Shown here one piece after another: positions 1 to 7,780 of a stretch of 64,000 nt of DNA (position 1 is its first letter; each line of letters starts with the position of its first letter). The notes under the pieces are model-generated. The model was given only the letters and a program-made list of their open reading frames with translations. It was not told the origin of the DNA and made no database searches. A program made the position numbers and the translations under genes. The DNA is from Sphingobacteriaceae bacterium (lineage in GTDB: Bacteria > Bacteroidota > Bacteroidia > Sphingobacteriales > Sphingobacteriaceae). The stretch spans positions 248,001 through 312,000 of the forward strand of contig CANHRG010000003.1 of assembly GCA_947463785.1 (NCBI GenBank), in the 5' to 3' direction.

Positions 1-201
1 TTTTTAGAACAATTTTGCCATCCCGCAACTAGCTCGAACTTGGTTAAAAACACTGTTTTAAAAGGTTAAAAGCTGATTTTAATCCGGTTTTATCAAGATC
101 TGTTCAATCGTAATTGGTTTTGGTCGAGCTGTATTGGTATCAAATTGGCTTAGGTTAATTGAGATCTAACACTAGACGTAAATCCATTAAAACCTAACAC
201 T
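1..201. other. AT-rich stretch with no recognisable gene
   Basis: No reading frame of useful length, RNA fold or repeat could be recognised here. It may be the spacer downstream of a gene beyond the left edge together with the leader of the small frame at 202. Confidence 0.5.
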
Positions 202-366
202 ATGAAAAAGAGCAAAAACCCAGATCTGAAAACGCTTACCGAACCCTTCGATCAACTACTAGTTCAACTCATTTACGATGACTTGAGGAATATTAGATTT
301 CAACAGTTTAAATCACATCTGATAGCAAATCGAGTAAGTAATGTACCCGTCTACAAAAGAAATTAA
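202..366 (+). CDS. Possible small protein of 54 residues, function unknown
   Basis: An ATG-started frame encodes a basic 54-residue peptide beginning MKKSKNPDLK and ending PVYKRN, with a central stretch (LLVQLIYDDLRNIRFQQF) that could form an amphipathic helix. It has no signal peptide, Cys pair or known motif. A hairpin plus T-run at 417-443 lies 50 bases downstream on the same strand, which supports a short transcript here. I do not recognise the family. Chance occurrence is quite possible, because it is short and no clear -7 box was seen upstream. Confidence 0.3.
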   Translation: MKKSKNPDLKTLTEPFDQLLVQLIYDDLRNIRFQQFKSHLIANRVSNVPVYKRN

Positions 367-416
367 ACTAGATAACGCTAATTTTTGCGAGAAAAAGCTT
401 TGATTATTAACGTTTA

Positions 417-443
417 AGGGCCTCTTTAGGGGCTCTTTTTTTT
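417..443 (+). terminator. Rho-independent terminator
   Basis: An 8-bp stem (AGGGCCTC with GGGGCTCT, including two G-T wobbles) closes a TTTA loop and runs into eight T residues. It would end a transcript coming from the 202-366 frame. Confidence 0.6.
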
Positions 444-496
444 ATGGGTTAAACTTTTAGATCTTTGCGGCATCTTAAAAAAGCATACCAATTGAC

Positions 497-1270
497 ATGA
501 TTCAACTCAATAAAAAAATAAACTGCCTGTTCATTGTGCTAATTCTGGCTGTTATGGGCAATACCAGCATAGCTGTGGCTCAGAAAAATATAAAAGACCT
601 GGTTCAAAGCAGTAAAGCTCCTGCTACGGTAAGTATTGATGCAAAGCTAAACGAATGGAATTTGGGCGATTTGCAACACAACAAGGCCAGCCAAATCTCT
701 TTTTTAATTGCCAATAACGACTCTACGTTATTATTGGTTGTAAAAAGTGATAAAGTAGCGGATACCAAACGCTTGTTGGCCGGAGGAATTAGCTTTTCTG
801 TAAATACCAGTGGCCAAAAGAAACCGAAAGAGACTCTTATTTTCCCGCTTTTTAATCGAAACAACCGTTTGGCTTCCTCCAACAACTCCAAGAAACCTGT
901 TGACCCGGCGCAAAGACTAAAAGAAGAACTTGCCGGACTGAATGAAATTGGAGTAAATGGATTTGACCAAATTTTAGATGGCAAAATTGCTCTAAATAAC
1001 GATTACGGAATACGTGCCGCGGCCGGACTCAATGAAGATGGATTTCTTGTTTGTGAGTATGCCTTACCCATGAAATTGTTACAAATGAATGGCATTAAAA
1101 GTGATATTTTTGCTTGCCAAATTAGTGTAAATGGATTGAACCTGATACCCGGAAATGGTACAAACACACCAATGCGAATGTCCGGTAGACCTGGATTCCC
1201 AATGATGTCAAGTACTGTAGCTGGGTTCGAACCTTCGGAGTTCTGGGTACTTGTTCGACTTTCAAACTAA
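497..1270 (+). CDS. Secreted CBM9-like protein, function unknown
   Basis: The 257-residue product has an N-terminal signal peptide (hydrophobic FIVLILAVMG core, likely cut after VAQ near residue 29). Near residue 48 it carries VSIDAKLNEWN, which resembles the I-D-G-x-L-x-E-W opening of carbohydrate-binding module 9 and DOMON-like beta-sandwich domains. The rest alternates short beta-like segments. It lies 25 bases before a large outer-membrane receptor on the same strand, so the two are probably co-transcribed and may act together at the outer membrane. The ligand cannot be told from sequence. The CBM9-like label is inference from one motif and the context. Confidence 0.65.
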   Translation: MIQLNKKINCLFIVLILAVMGNTSIAVAQKNIKDLVQSSKAPATVSIDAKLNEWNLGDLQHNKASQISFLIANNDSTLLLVVKSDKVADTKRLLAGGISFSVNTSGQKKPKETLIFPLFNRNNRLASSNNSKKPVDPAQRLKEELAGLNEIGVNGFDQILDGKIALNNDYGIRAAAGLNEDGFLVCEYALPMKLLQMNGIKSDIFACQISVNGLNLIPGNGTNTPMRMSGRPGFPMMSSTVAGFEPSEFWVLVRLSN

Positions 1271-1295
1271 TTGACAATACTGAAGAAAACCCCTT

Positions 1296-4097
1296 ATGAA
1301 AAAAATATCTCTTTTAGCTCTGTTTATCGTTTTATGTTCTAAGATCTTTGCACAAAGTAGTTACGAAGTGCAAGGTGTAGTGCGTGATACCGCTGGTCAG
1401 AGTGTTATTGCAGCCTCAGTAAAACTAATTGCTGCAAAAGACACCTTATTTACCAGAAGCAATGCCGATGGGATATTCGTGTTTAAACTCGTAAAATCTG
1501 GTCAATTCAGTATCAATATTACCAGTATCGGTTTTGAAACCGTTAACCGGAAATACCTCTACAACGAAGGCGAAGGAGTATTGAAACTCGACCCAATTAC
1601 CATGAAAGCTGCAGCAAAACAGCTGAATGAAGTGGTAATTTCTGGTACACCAAGTGTTACCGTGAAACAAGATACCGTGGAATACCGAGCTGCAGATTAC
1701 AAACTGAAAGAGGATGCACAGGTAGAGGATCTCTTAAAAAAACTTCCAGGTGTTGAGGTTGACCAAAACGGTAATGTGAAGGCTCAAGGCAAGCAAGTAA
1801 CACGTGTACGCGTAAACGGTAAAGATTTTTTTGGTGGAGATGTAAAAACAGCAACTCAACAATTACCGGCAAACCTCATTGATAAAGTACAGATTGTGGA
1901 CGATTACGGCGATCAGGCTAATTTTACCGGTATTAGAGAAGGTGAACCTGAAAAAATCCTGAATATCCAAATCAGACCGGATAAAAACAGAGGATATTTT
2001 GCAAGAGGAACTTTTGGTGAAGGAACCGAAGGTCGTTATCAAGCCAATTTAACAGCCAATAGCTTCAGCAATACTCAGCAAATATCTTTCCTGGGTAACC
2101 TGAATAATACCAATACCAACTTATTCAGTTTTAACGGCGGTGGCGGCGGTGCCCGTATACAGATTGGTGGCGGCGGCGGTGGCGGCGGAGCGCAAGTTCA
2201 AATTAATCGTGGAGGCGGAGGTGGAAATAATGGTGGTGATGGTATTACCAATGTAGGTTCTGTGGGCTTAAACTACCGCGATCAATGGGGCACAAAAATT
2301 ACGTCTTATGGTAATTACAGCTATTCGAATCGCGACAATACGGTACTAAGAACCACTTTACAGCAAAACGTAAATGCAAGCGGTTCCATTTTAAATGACC
2401 AAAGCAGCGTAAACAATACCAATAACATTAACCACCGCTTAAACTGGAATTTAGAGTACAAGATCGACAGCTTGAACTATCTAAAAATAACCCCATATTT
2501 CAATCTTGCCCAAACAAAAGGAAACAGTGATGCAGACTTTATGTTCCTGCAGAACGGAAGTACTAAAACTTCTGAGGGTACAAACCTTGGTAACAACTCA
2601 TCAGAAACGCCAAACTTTGGAGCAGAGTTTCTGTTCAATCACCGTTTTGCTAAAAAAGGACGTACTGCTTCGGCAAACTTCTCCATAAATAGAAACATCA
2701 TCGACCAAAATAATGATGCGGTTAACCAGTCTACCAACTATGTAAATAGCAATCCGGTGGCCATTTATCAGCGTCAATTGGTTACTAACGACAACAGCAA
2801 TACCACTACTCGATCAAGCATTTCGTACATCGAGCCTTTGGCACGTAAACAGAGCTTAGAATTGAACTGGAATTTCTCTTTAGCTGATTATAACAACAAC
2901 AGAAAAACTTTAGGTACAAGTATAGATGGCGGGAATTTATTGCCTATTGCGTCGCAAAGCAACGAATTCAACTATACATTTATGACCAACCGTTTAGGTT
3001 TTAATTATCGATTAACGGACAAGAAATACAATTTTGCATTGGGATTAGCCTTGCAGCCAACCCTATTAACCGGAAATTCGGTAACCAACCAAAGCACGTC
3101 GAGAAGAACAGGTTTATACCTGATTCCGGTTGCTAGGTATTCATACAGTTTTTCGAGAACAAAAGAATTCAATGCCTCTTACAACGGACGAAATAACGAG
3201 CCTTCATTTGCTCAAATCCAGCCGGTTACAGACTTATCAAATCCACAGTTCCCAATAGTCGGTAACCCAGATTTGAAGGCGGAGTTTGTGCATACCCTAA
3301 ACATGCGTTTCAACAATTTCAATTTCGAAAAAGGAGATGTATTGTTCACCAACATTTCTGTGAATATGAGTCAGGATAGGGTAGTTTCCAATACACTTTA
3401 TTTAACCGGGAATAAAATTGAAACCCGCTATTTAAATGCCGACGGAAATTACGGTGTGAATGGTTTCTATACCTGGTCTAAGCCTTTGGCAGAACGCAAA
3501 TACACCGTTTCATTTAATGGCTTTGCAAACTTTAGCCACAACATCAACTATGTAGATAATGCCAAAAACATTGGAAAAAACCTAATATTAAGTCAAGGTG
3601 CCAGTTTCCAGATTAACCCAAAGGAATGGATAGACTTTAGTCCAGGCTTAAATTATACGCTTAACAAAAACGATTACAGCTTGGCTAGTCAAAACAACAC
3701 CAAAGTTTCTACCTGGAACTTTACATTCAATGGTAAGGTCTATATCAGAAAAACCTGGATTTTAGGTGCAGATTTCATTAAAACCATTAACCAAGGTTTC
3801 AGCAGCTCTCTAGCGGTAAATCCATTTATTTTGAACACCTACCTAGAGAAACAGTTTCTTAAAAACAAAGCGGGAGCTATTCGTTTACAGGTATTTGATG
3901 CCTACAATGAAAACACCAGTGTATCGCGATCCGTAAATGGAAATAGCATTACCGATACCAGAAGTAATCGCTTGGCACGATATGCTCTATTGACATTCAG
4001 TTTTAAACTGCAAAAATTTAATGGGCAACAAATGCCAACTAACAATATGCAAATGCCAGGAGGTGGCATGATGATACGAAGAGAATTTGGCAATTAA
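1296..4097 (+). CDS. TonB-receptor-like outer-membrane beta-barrel protein
   Basis: The 933-residue protein has a signal peptide (about 1-20), a carboxypeptidase-regulatory-like beta-sandwich (about 22-100, VRDTAGQSVIAASVKL), a plug-like domain (about 115-235, including VEDLLKKLPGVEVDQNGNV) and a long Tyr/Asn-rich barrel typical of the outer-membrane beta-barrel family 3. A Gly-rich stretch at about 281-315 separates plug and barrel regions. Family members sit in the outer membrane and import or display ligands, but the substrate is unknown. It follows the secreted CBM9-like gene by 25 bases and ends at a strong terminator. The C-terminus (MMIRREFGN) is Met/Gly-rich just before the end. Confidence 0.85.
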   Translation: MKKISLLALFIVLCSKIFAQSSYEVQGVVRDTAGQSVIAASVKLIAAKDTLFTRSNADGIFVFKLVKSGQFSINITSIGFETVNRKYLYNEGEGVLKLDPITMKAAAKQLNEVVISGTPSVTVKQDTVEYRAADYKLKEDAQVEDLLKKLPGVEVDQNGNVKAQGKQVTRVRVNGKDFFGGDVKTATQQLPANLIDKVQIVDDYGDQANFTGIREGEPEKILNIQIRPDKNRGYFARGTFGEGTEGRYQANLTANSFSNTQQISFLGNLNNTNTNLFSFNGGGGGARIQIGGGGGGGGAQVQINRGGGGGNNGGDGITNVGSVGLNYRDQWGTKITSYGNYSYSNRDNTVLRTTLQQNVNASGSILNDQSSVNNTNNINHRLNWNLEYKIDSLNYLKITPYFNLAQTKGNSDADFMFLQNGSTKTSEGTNLGNNSSETPNFGAEFLFNHRFAKKGRTASANFSINRNIIDQNNDAVNQSTNYVNSNPVAIYQRQLVTNDNSNTTTRSSISYIEPLARKQSLELNWNFSLADYNNNRKTLGTSIDGGNLLPIASQSNEFNYTFMTNRLGFNYRLTDKKYNFALGLALQPTLLTGNSVTNQSTSRRTGLYLIPVARYSYSFSRTKEFNASYNGRNNEPSFAQIQPVTDLSNPQFPIVGNPDLKAEFVHTLNMRFNNFNFEKGDVLFTNISVNMSQDRVVSNTLYLTGNKIETRYLNADGNYGVNGFYTWSKPLAERKYTVSFNGFANFSHNINYVDNAKNIGKNLILSQGASFQINPKEWIDFSPGLNYTLNKNDYSLASQNNTKVSTWNFTFNGKVYIRKTWILGADFIKTINQGFSSSLAVNPFILNTYLEKQFLKNKAGAIRLQVFDAYNENTSVSRSVNGNSITDTRSNRLARYALLTFSFKLQKFNGQQMPTNNMQMPGGGMMIRREFGN
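2136..2240 (+). repeat. GGN-codon low-complexity tract
   Basis: Runs of GGC/GGT/GGA codons encode three Gly clusters (up to eight Gly in a row) separated by short polar stretches inside the receptor gene. The repeat unit is a multiple of three, so slippage would change length without shifting frame. Confidence 0.75.
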
Positions 4098-4111
4098 ATC
4101 AGTACCATCTA

Positions 4112-4146
4112 AAAAAAGCCCTTTGATTTCAAGGGGCTTTTTTGTT
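4112..4146 (+). terminator. Rho-independent terminator after the receptor gene
   Basis: A stem of AAAAGCCCTT paired with AAGGGGCTTTT (one base offset) around a TGATTTC loop is followed by a T-rich run. It lies 15 bases after the receptor stop codon and separates it from the response regulator gene. Confidence 0.8.
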
Positions 4147-4259
4147 GGTGCTAAAACCAAATTGCTAGGTTTTATTATGATTCGATAAAATAGATAAGTA
4201 TTTTTATTGAGGATGTTAATTTGTAGCGATTTTTAACGCATAGAACACAAAAAGAAAGC

Positions 4260-4895
4260 ATGTCAAACTCGACAATCAAAATCGGATTTATTGATAATAA
4301 CGAACTGTTATTGGCCAATTACAGAGAGTTTTTTGAAAGCGATCCTCAATTTTCTTGTGTATTTGCTGTTGGATCATTTGCCGAGTTAAATCAGCAAAGA
4401 GCAATTCATCAACCAGATGTGATTCTGCTTGAAATTAATTTGCCTATTACCAATGGAATAGCTGCATTACCTTTTCTAAAGACAAAATTTGCCGGTGCGC
4501 AACTGATCATGATGACCACTTCTGACAGTGAAGAAAACGTAATAAATTCATTTAAAAATGGTGCAAATGGTTTTTTGTCCAAAAATATGTCCTTGGGTGC
4601 AGTAAAAGAGTCTGTTTTAAGCGCTTTTGATAATGGGGCAGCCTTATCGCCAAGTGCCGCCAAGATTTTGATCAATAGTTTTTCTGAAAAACGCGAACAA
4701 ATGAGTGCTGTTTTAGTTAACCTAACTCCCAGAGAACAAGAAATAGCCAAGTGTATCAAACTCGGACAGTCTTATAAAGAAATTGCCCAAACCTTATTCA
4801 TCTCCTCACGAACGGTGAATCAACACCTCAAACACATCTACCAAAAAACAGGAGTTAAATCCAGATCACAACTTGCCGCCAAAATGGGAGAATAG
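4260..4895 (+). CDS. LuxR/NarL-type response regulator with atypical receiver
   Basis: The 211-residue protein has a receiver domain (about 5-120) and a C-terminal LuxR helix-turn-helix (about 148-208, LTPREQEIAKCIKLGQSYKEIA). The receiver is degenerate: the phosphoacceptor position in PDVILLEINLP is Glu58 instead of Asp, and the acidic pair usually written DD is D12-N13. Thr86/87 and Lys108 (GFLSKN) are kept. A Glu at this site often mimics the phosphorylated state, so the protein may be active without a kinase. No histidine kinase gene is adjacent, and the target genes are unknown. The ATG start fits the domain boundary. Confidence 0.85.
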   Translation: MSNSTIKIGFIDNNELLLANYREFFESDPQFSCVFAVGSFAELNQQRAIHQPDVILLEINLPITNGIAALPFLKTKFAGAQLIMMTTSDSEENVINSFKNGANGFLSKNMSLGAVKESVLSAFDNGAALSPSAAKILINSFSEKREQMSAVLVNLTPREQEIAKCIKLGQSYKEIAQTLFISSRTVNQHLKHIYQKTGVKSRSQLAAKMGE

Positions 4896-4917
4896 CCAAG
4901 TTTTGGCAAGATTAAAC

Positions 4918-5295
4918 TCATTTACTTTTTTCGTAACTCTTATCGTACCGAATTGGTGATAAAAAGTGCAGAAGCACAACTCGTGCATAACGAAAATTAA
5001 ATGGCATCAAAACCAATATAGGTGAGAGCACAATACCGATTAACCACCAAATTTCATTTTCGCCCAAAAATTGTGCTGCAATTATGCCTGTAGTTACCAA
5101 TTCAGCAACGTTAAACGCATAACTCACATACATGGCTGCCCAAAAAAATCCAGGTTCAATCTCGAAGCGCAATCTGCATTTAGGACAAAATTCATGCATT
5201 TCGTCGTACTTAAAGCTAAACAAACTGTGTTTATACATATTGCCTTTACGGCAACGAGGGCATTTGCATTGAACAAGGGCTTGTAATTGAGTCAT
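4918..5295 (-). CDS. DUF983 family membrane protein
   Basis: The 125-residue protein opens with a small zinc-ribbon-like region (C12-x2-C15 and C37-x2-C40), followed by two membrane segments (about 50-75 and 83-100), the layout of the DUF983 family found in Bacteroidota and Proteobacteria. Function is not established. It lies 28 bases downstream of the YeeE/YedE genes on the same strand and could be the last gene of that transcription unit, although the family is not specific to sulfur metabolism. Confidence 0.8.
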   Translation of the reverse strand: MTQLQALVQCKCPRCRKGNMYKHSLFSFKYDEMHEFCPKCRLRFEIEPGFFWAAMYVSYAFNVAELVTTGIIAAQFLGENEIWWLIGIVLSPILVLMPFNFRYARVVLLHFLSPIRYDKSYEKSK

Positions 5296-5323
5296 AAAGT
5301 TAACCTGAATTTGGTGTTTAGTG

Positions 5324-5737
5324 TTAATGAGGCAATTTATCTTTTAAAATTCCGTATACATATGTACCAATTAGGGCACCGAATATAATAAGCAGAAAGG
5401 CCCAATAACCTTGACCAAGATTGACAAACATAGGACCGGGGCAAGCACCTGTTAAAGCCCAACCCATTCCGAAAATCGTTCCGCCAAAAATGCCTTTTTT
5501 CCACCCTTTCTCCTTTACAGGAATGACGATCACATTGCCATCCACATCTTTAACTTGATATTTTTTGATGAGGTAAATACCTACAATACCGATGGCTACT
5601 GCCGTACTGATAATGCCGTACATGTGAAAAGACTGGAAGCGGAACATCTCTTGAATTCGATACCACGAAATTGCCTCAGATTTGCTCATTACGATGCCAA
5701 AAAACAGGCCAGAGAATATAAATTTTAGACCTTTCAC
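5324..5737 (-). CDS. YeeE/YedE family permease, C-terminal-type half
   Basis: The 137-residue membrane protein has four likely membrane segments and the conserved motif LTGACPGP around residue 100, the second of the two Cys-bearing motifs of YeeE/YedE (TsuA-type) thiosulfate and sulfur-compound channels. It starts at GTG 3 bases after the upstream half-permease stop. Full-length homologues join both halves in one chain of about 350 residues, so the two products here probably assemble together in the inner membrane. The GTG start gives an N-terminal membrane segment at the right place. Confidence 0.85.
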   Translation of the reverse strand: MKGLKFIFSGLFFGIVMSKSEAISWYRIQEMFRFQSFHMYGIISTAVAIGIVGIYLIKKYQVKDVDGNVIVIPVKEKGWKKGIFGGTIFGMGWALTGACPGPMFVNLGQGYWAFLLIIFGALIGTYVYGILKDKLPH

Positions 5738-5740
5738 GGA

Positions 5741-6298
5741 TTAAAAAATTAAAGGGAAAATGAAGTGAGTCATGGTTAAACCACCAATAAAAAATCCAAT
5801 TACGGCAACCAATGAGGGCCACTGAAGGCTAGACAAACCGGTAATTGCATGCCCTGAAGTGCACCCTCCGGCATAACGTGATCCAAAACCTACGAGTAAG
5901 CCTCCTCCAAGTAAGGTCAAAAATCCTGCTGGTTGACCTAGTGTCTCCAAACCAAAGAGCTGCATCGGATTCATTTTACCATCAAACTGAATACCTAAAG
6001 CTTTTAAGTCAGTAACCGTAGTTTCTGCAAGTCGCAATGCTTGTCCATCACTTAGAAAATTGGCTGAGATATATCCACCCAAAACAGACCCTGCTAAAAA
6101 CAAGAGGTTCCATTGTTGTGATTTCCAGTCGAAATCGAAGAATTTGGTTTTCTTGCCAGCACCGCAAGCGGCGCAGATGGTTCTGAAGTTCGAAGAAAAT
6201 CCGAAAGTTTTTCCAAAATAAAATAAGGAGAGCATGATGAGTGCAATCATGAGCCCGGAAAAATACCAGGGCCATGGTGCCAAAATAAAGTCGATCAT
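5741..6298 (-). CDS. YeeE/YedE family permease, N-terminal-type half
   Basis: The 185-residue inner-membrane protein carries AGGCTSGHAITGLSSL near residue 145, the conserved Cys motif of YeeE/YedE channels, with membrane segments around it. The central loop also has a CAACGAGKK stretch near residue 43. In the known TsuA structure, Cys residues in such motifs relay thiosulfate, so transport of a reduced sulfur compound is the likely role. It lies 13 bases after the persulfide dioxygenase-rhodanese gene and 3 bases before its partner half. Confidence 0.85.
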   Translation of the reverse strand: MIDFILAPWPWYFSGLMIALIMLSLFYFGKTFGFSSNFRTICAACGAGKKTKFFDFDWKSQQWNLLFLAGSVLGGYISANFLSDGQALRLAETTVTDLKALGIQFDGKMNPMQLFGLETLGQPAGFLTLLGGGLLVGFGSRYAGGCTSGHAITGLSSLQWPSLVAVIGFFIGGLTMTHFIFPLIF

Positions 6299-6311
6299 AT
6301 AAGTTTAAGGA

Positions 6312-7730
6312 TTATGACATGGTACTTGGGCAAACGTAATCGCTCAGATTAAACTTACCCGATTCTTTAATCGCTTTAAATCCACCTTTCACGTCAATCA
6401 GCTTGCCGAAACCACGAGCTTTGAGTATGGAGATGAACACCATAGAGCGGTAGCCGCCGGCACAGTGTACATAATAGGTTTTATCCTTATCAATAGCCGA
6501 CATTTGATCATTGATATAATCTAAAGGCAGGTTTTCAGATCCATTAATGTGTTCTGAATAATTTTCGGAAACTTTACGAACATCCAAAATATGAATTGAA
6601 GGATCTTGAGCCTGACGTTTAGCCAATTCATCCGCATCGATTGATTCAATCGAATCGAGTTCAAAACCCGCTTTTTTCCAAGCCTCTACCCCGCCTTTTA
6701 AGTAACCAATGGCATTATCGTAACCTACACGAGCCAAACGGGTAACTACTTCTTCCTCTCTTCCTTCTTCATCAATAATTAATATTTCTTGATTGATATC
6801 AGGAATCAAAGCGCCTACCCAAGGGGCAAAACTTCCATTTAGACCAATGTTGATGGAATTCGGAATAAATCCGTGGGCAAAAGTTTGTGCATCGCGGGTA
6901 TCGAGTAAAATTGCTCCTGTTTCATTTGCTGCCGCTTCAAACTCTGCGGGGCTTAAGGCACGAGTACCTTTTGCCAACACCTGATCAATGCTTTCGTAAC
7001 CCATTTTATTCAAGCGTACGTTTTCAGGAAAATAAGCAGGAGGAGGCAATAAGCCGTCGGTCACCTCCTTTACAAACTCTTCGCGTGTCATGTTGGCACG
7101 CAACGCGTAGTTGAATTTTTTCTGGTTACCCAAAGTATCGCTAGTTTCTTTGCTCATGTTTTTACCGCAAGCAGAACCGGCACCGTGAGCCGGATACACA
7201 ATTACCTCATCGGGTAAAGTCATGATCTTTTGGCGTAAAGAATCGAATAAAGTAGCTGCCAACTCTTCTTGGGTAAGGTGTGCTGCTTTCTGTGCCAAAT
7301 CTGGCCTACCTACATCCCCAATAAACAAGGTATCACCAGAAAACAAAGCCGTTTCTTTACCGTTTTCATCCATCAACAAATAACAGGTAGATTCCATGGT
7401 ATGCCCCGGGGTATGCAACACTTTAATTTTTACTTCACCCAGGGTAAAGATTTCTTCATCTTTGGCTATATAGGCATCAAAACCGGGTTGAGCGGTTGGA
7501 CCATAAATAATTTTAGCACCAGTGGCTTTGGCTAAATCCAAGTGGCCTGAAACGAAATCGGCATGAAAATGCGTCTCAAATACATATTTAATTTGAGCAC
7601 CATTGGCTTCAGCTTTCTCAATGTAGGGTTTTACTTCGCGAAGCGGATCAATAATGGCCACTTCAGTTCCTGATTGGATGTAATAAGCGCCTTGGGCCAG
7701 GCATCCGGTATAAATTTGCTCTATTTTCAT
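6312..7730 (-). CDS. Persulfide dioxygenase-rhodanese fusion (CstB type)
   Basis: The 472-residue protein combines a metallo-beta-lactamase fold (about 1-240), a rhodanese-like domain without catalytic Cys (about 260-358, Asp320 at the Cys position) and a C-terminal active rhodanese (about 370-472, Cys423 in VHCAGGYRS). Iron ligands by homology with ETHE1 are His56, His110 and Asp133, and the motif reads HFHADF rather than HxHADH. This order matches CstB of Staphylococcus, which oxidises low-molecular-weight persulfides and releases thiosulfate. It is cytoplasmic, and the thiosulfate or sulfite produced would suit the neighbouring permeases. A GATATTTG box overlaps an inverted repeat 25-45 bases before the ATG. 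Confidence 0.9.
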   Translation of the reverse strand: MKIEQIYTGCLAQGAYYIQSGTEVAIIDPLREVKPYIEKAEANGAQIKYVFETHFHADFVSGHLDLAKATGAKIIYGPTAQPGFDAYIAKDEEIFTLGEVKIKVLHTPGHTMESTCYLLMDENGKETALFSGDTLFIGDVGRPDLAQKAAHLTQEELAATLFDSLRQKIMTLPDEVIVYPAHGAGSACGKNMSKETSDTLGNQKKFNYALRANMTREEFVKEVTDGLLPPPAYFPENVRLNKMGYESIDQVLAKGTRALSPAEFEAAANETGAILLDTRDAQTFAHGFIPNSINIGLNGSFAPWVGALIPDINQEILIIDEEGREEEVVTRLARVGYDNAIGYLKGGVEAWKKAGFELDSIESIDADELAKRQAQDPSIHILDVRKVSENYSEHINGSENLPLDYINDQMSAIDKDKTYYVHCAGGYRSMVFISILKARGFGKLIDVKGGFKAIKESGKFNLSDYVCPSTMS

Positions 7731-7754
7731 GAAGCTGTTGTTTTCTGTTTTAAA

Positions 7755-7775
7755 TTTCTGAACAAATATCAGAAA
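7755..7775 (-). promoter_or_regulatory. Inverted repeat overlapping a -7 box before the CstB-type gene
   Basis: A perfect 7-bp inverted repeat (TTTCTGA, 7-base spacer, TCAGAAA) lies between the TauE-like stop and the CstB-type start. On the minus strand it contains GATATTTG (7763-7770), a one-mismatch version of the TAnnTTTG -7 box, followed by TTCAGA. The same 12 bases ATTTGTTCAGAA occur at the TauE-like promoter. It could be an operator. A weak RNA hairpin is the alternative. Confidence 0.45.
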
Positions 7776-7780
7776 AGCAG

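Noticed and set aside
604-984. Antisense reading frame of 126 codons opposite the CBM9-like gene
   Set aside because: It lies wholly inside a well-supported gene, has no domain or promoter, and is like many chance antisense frames here, such as those opposite acs, leuS and uvrA.
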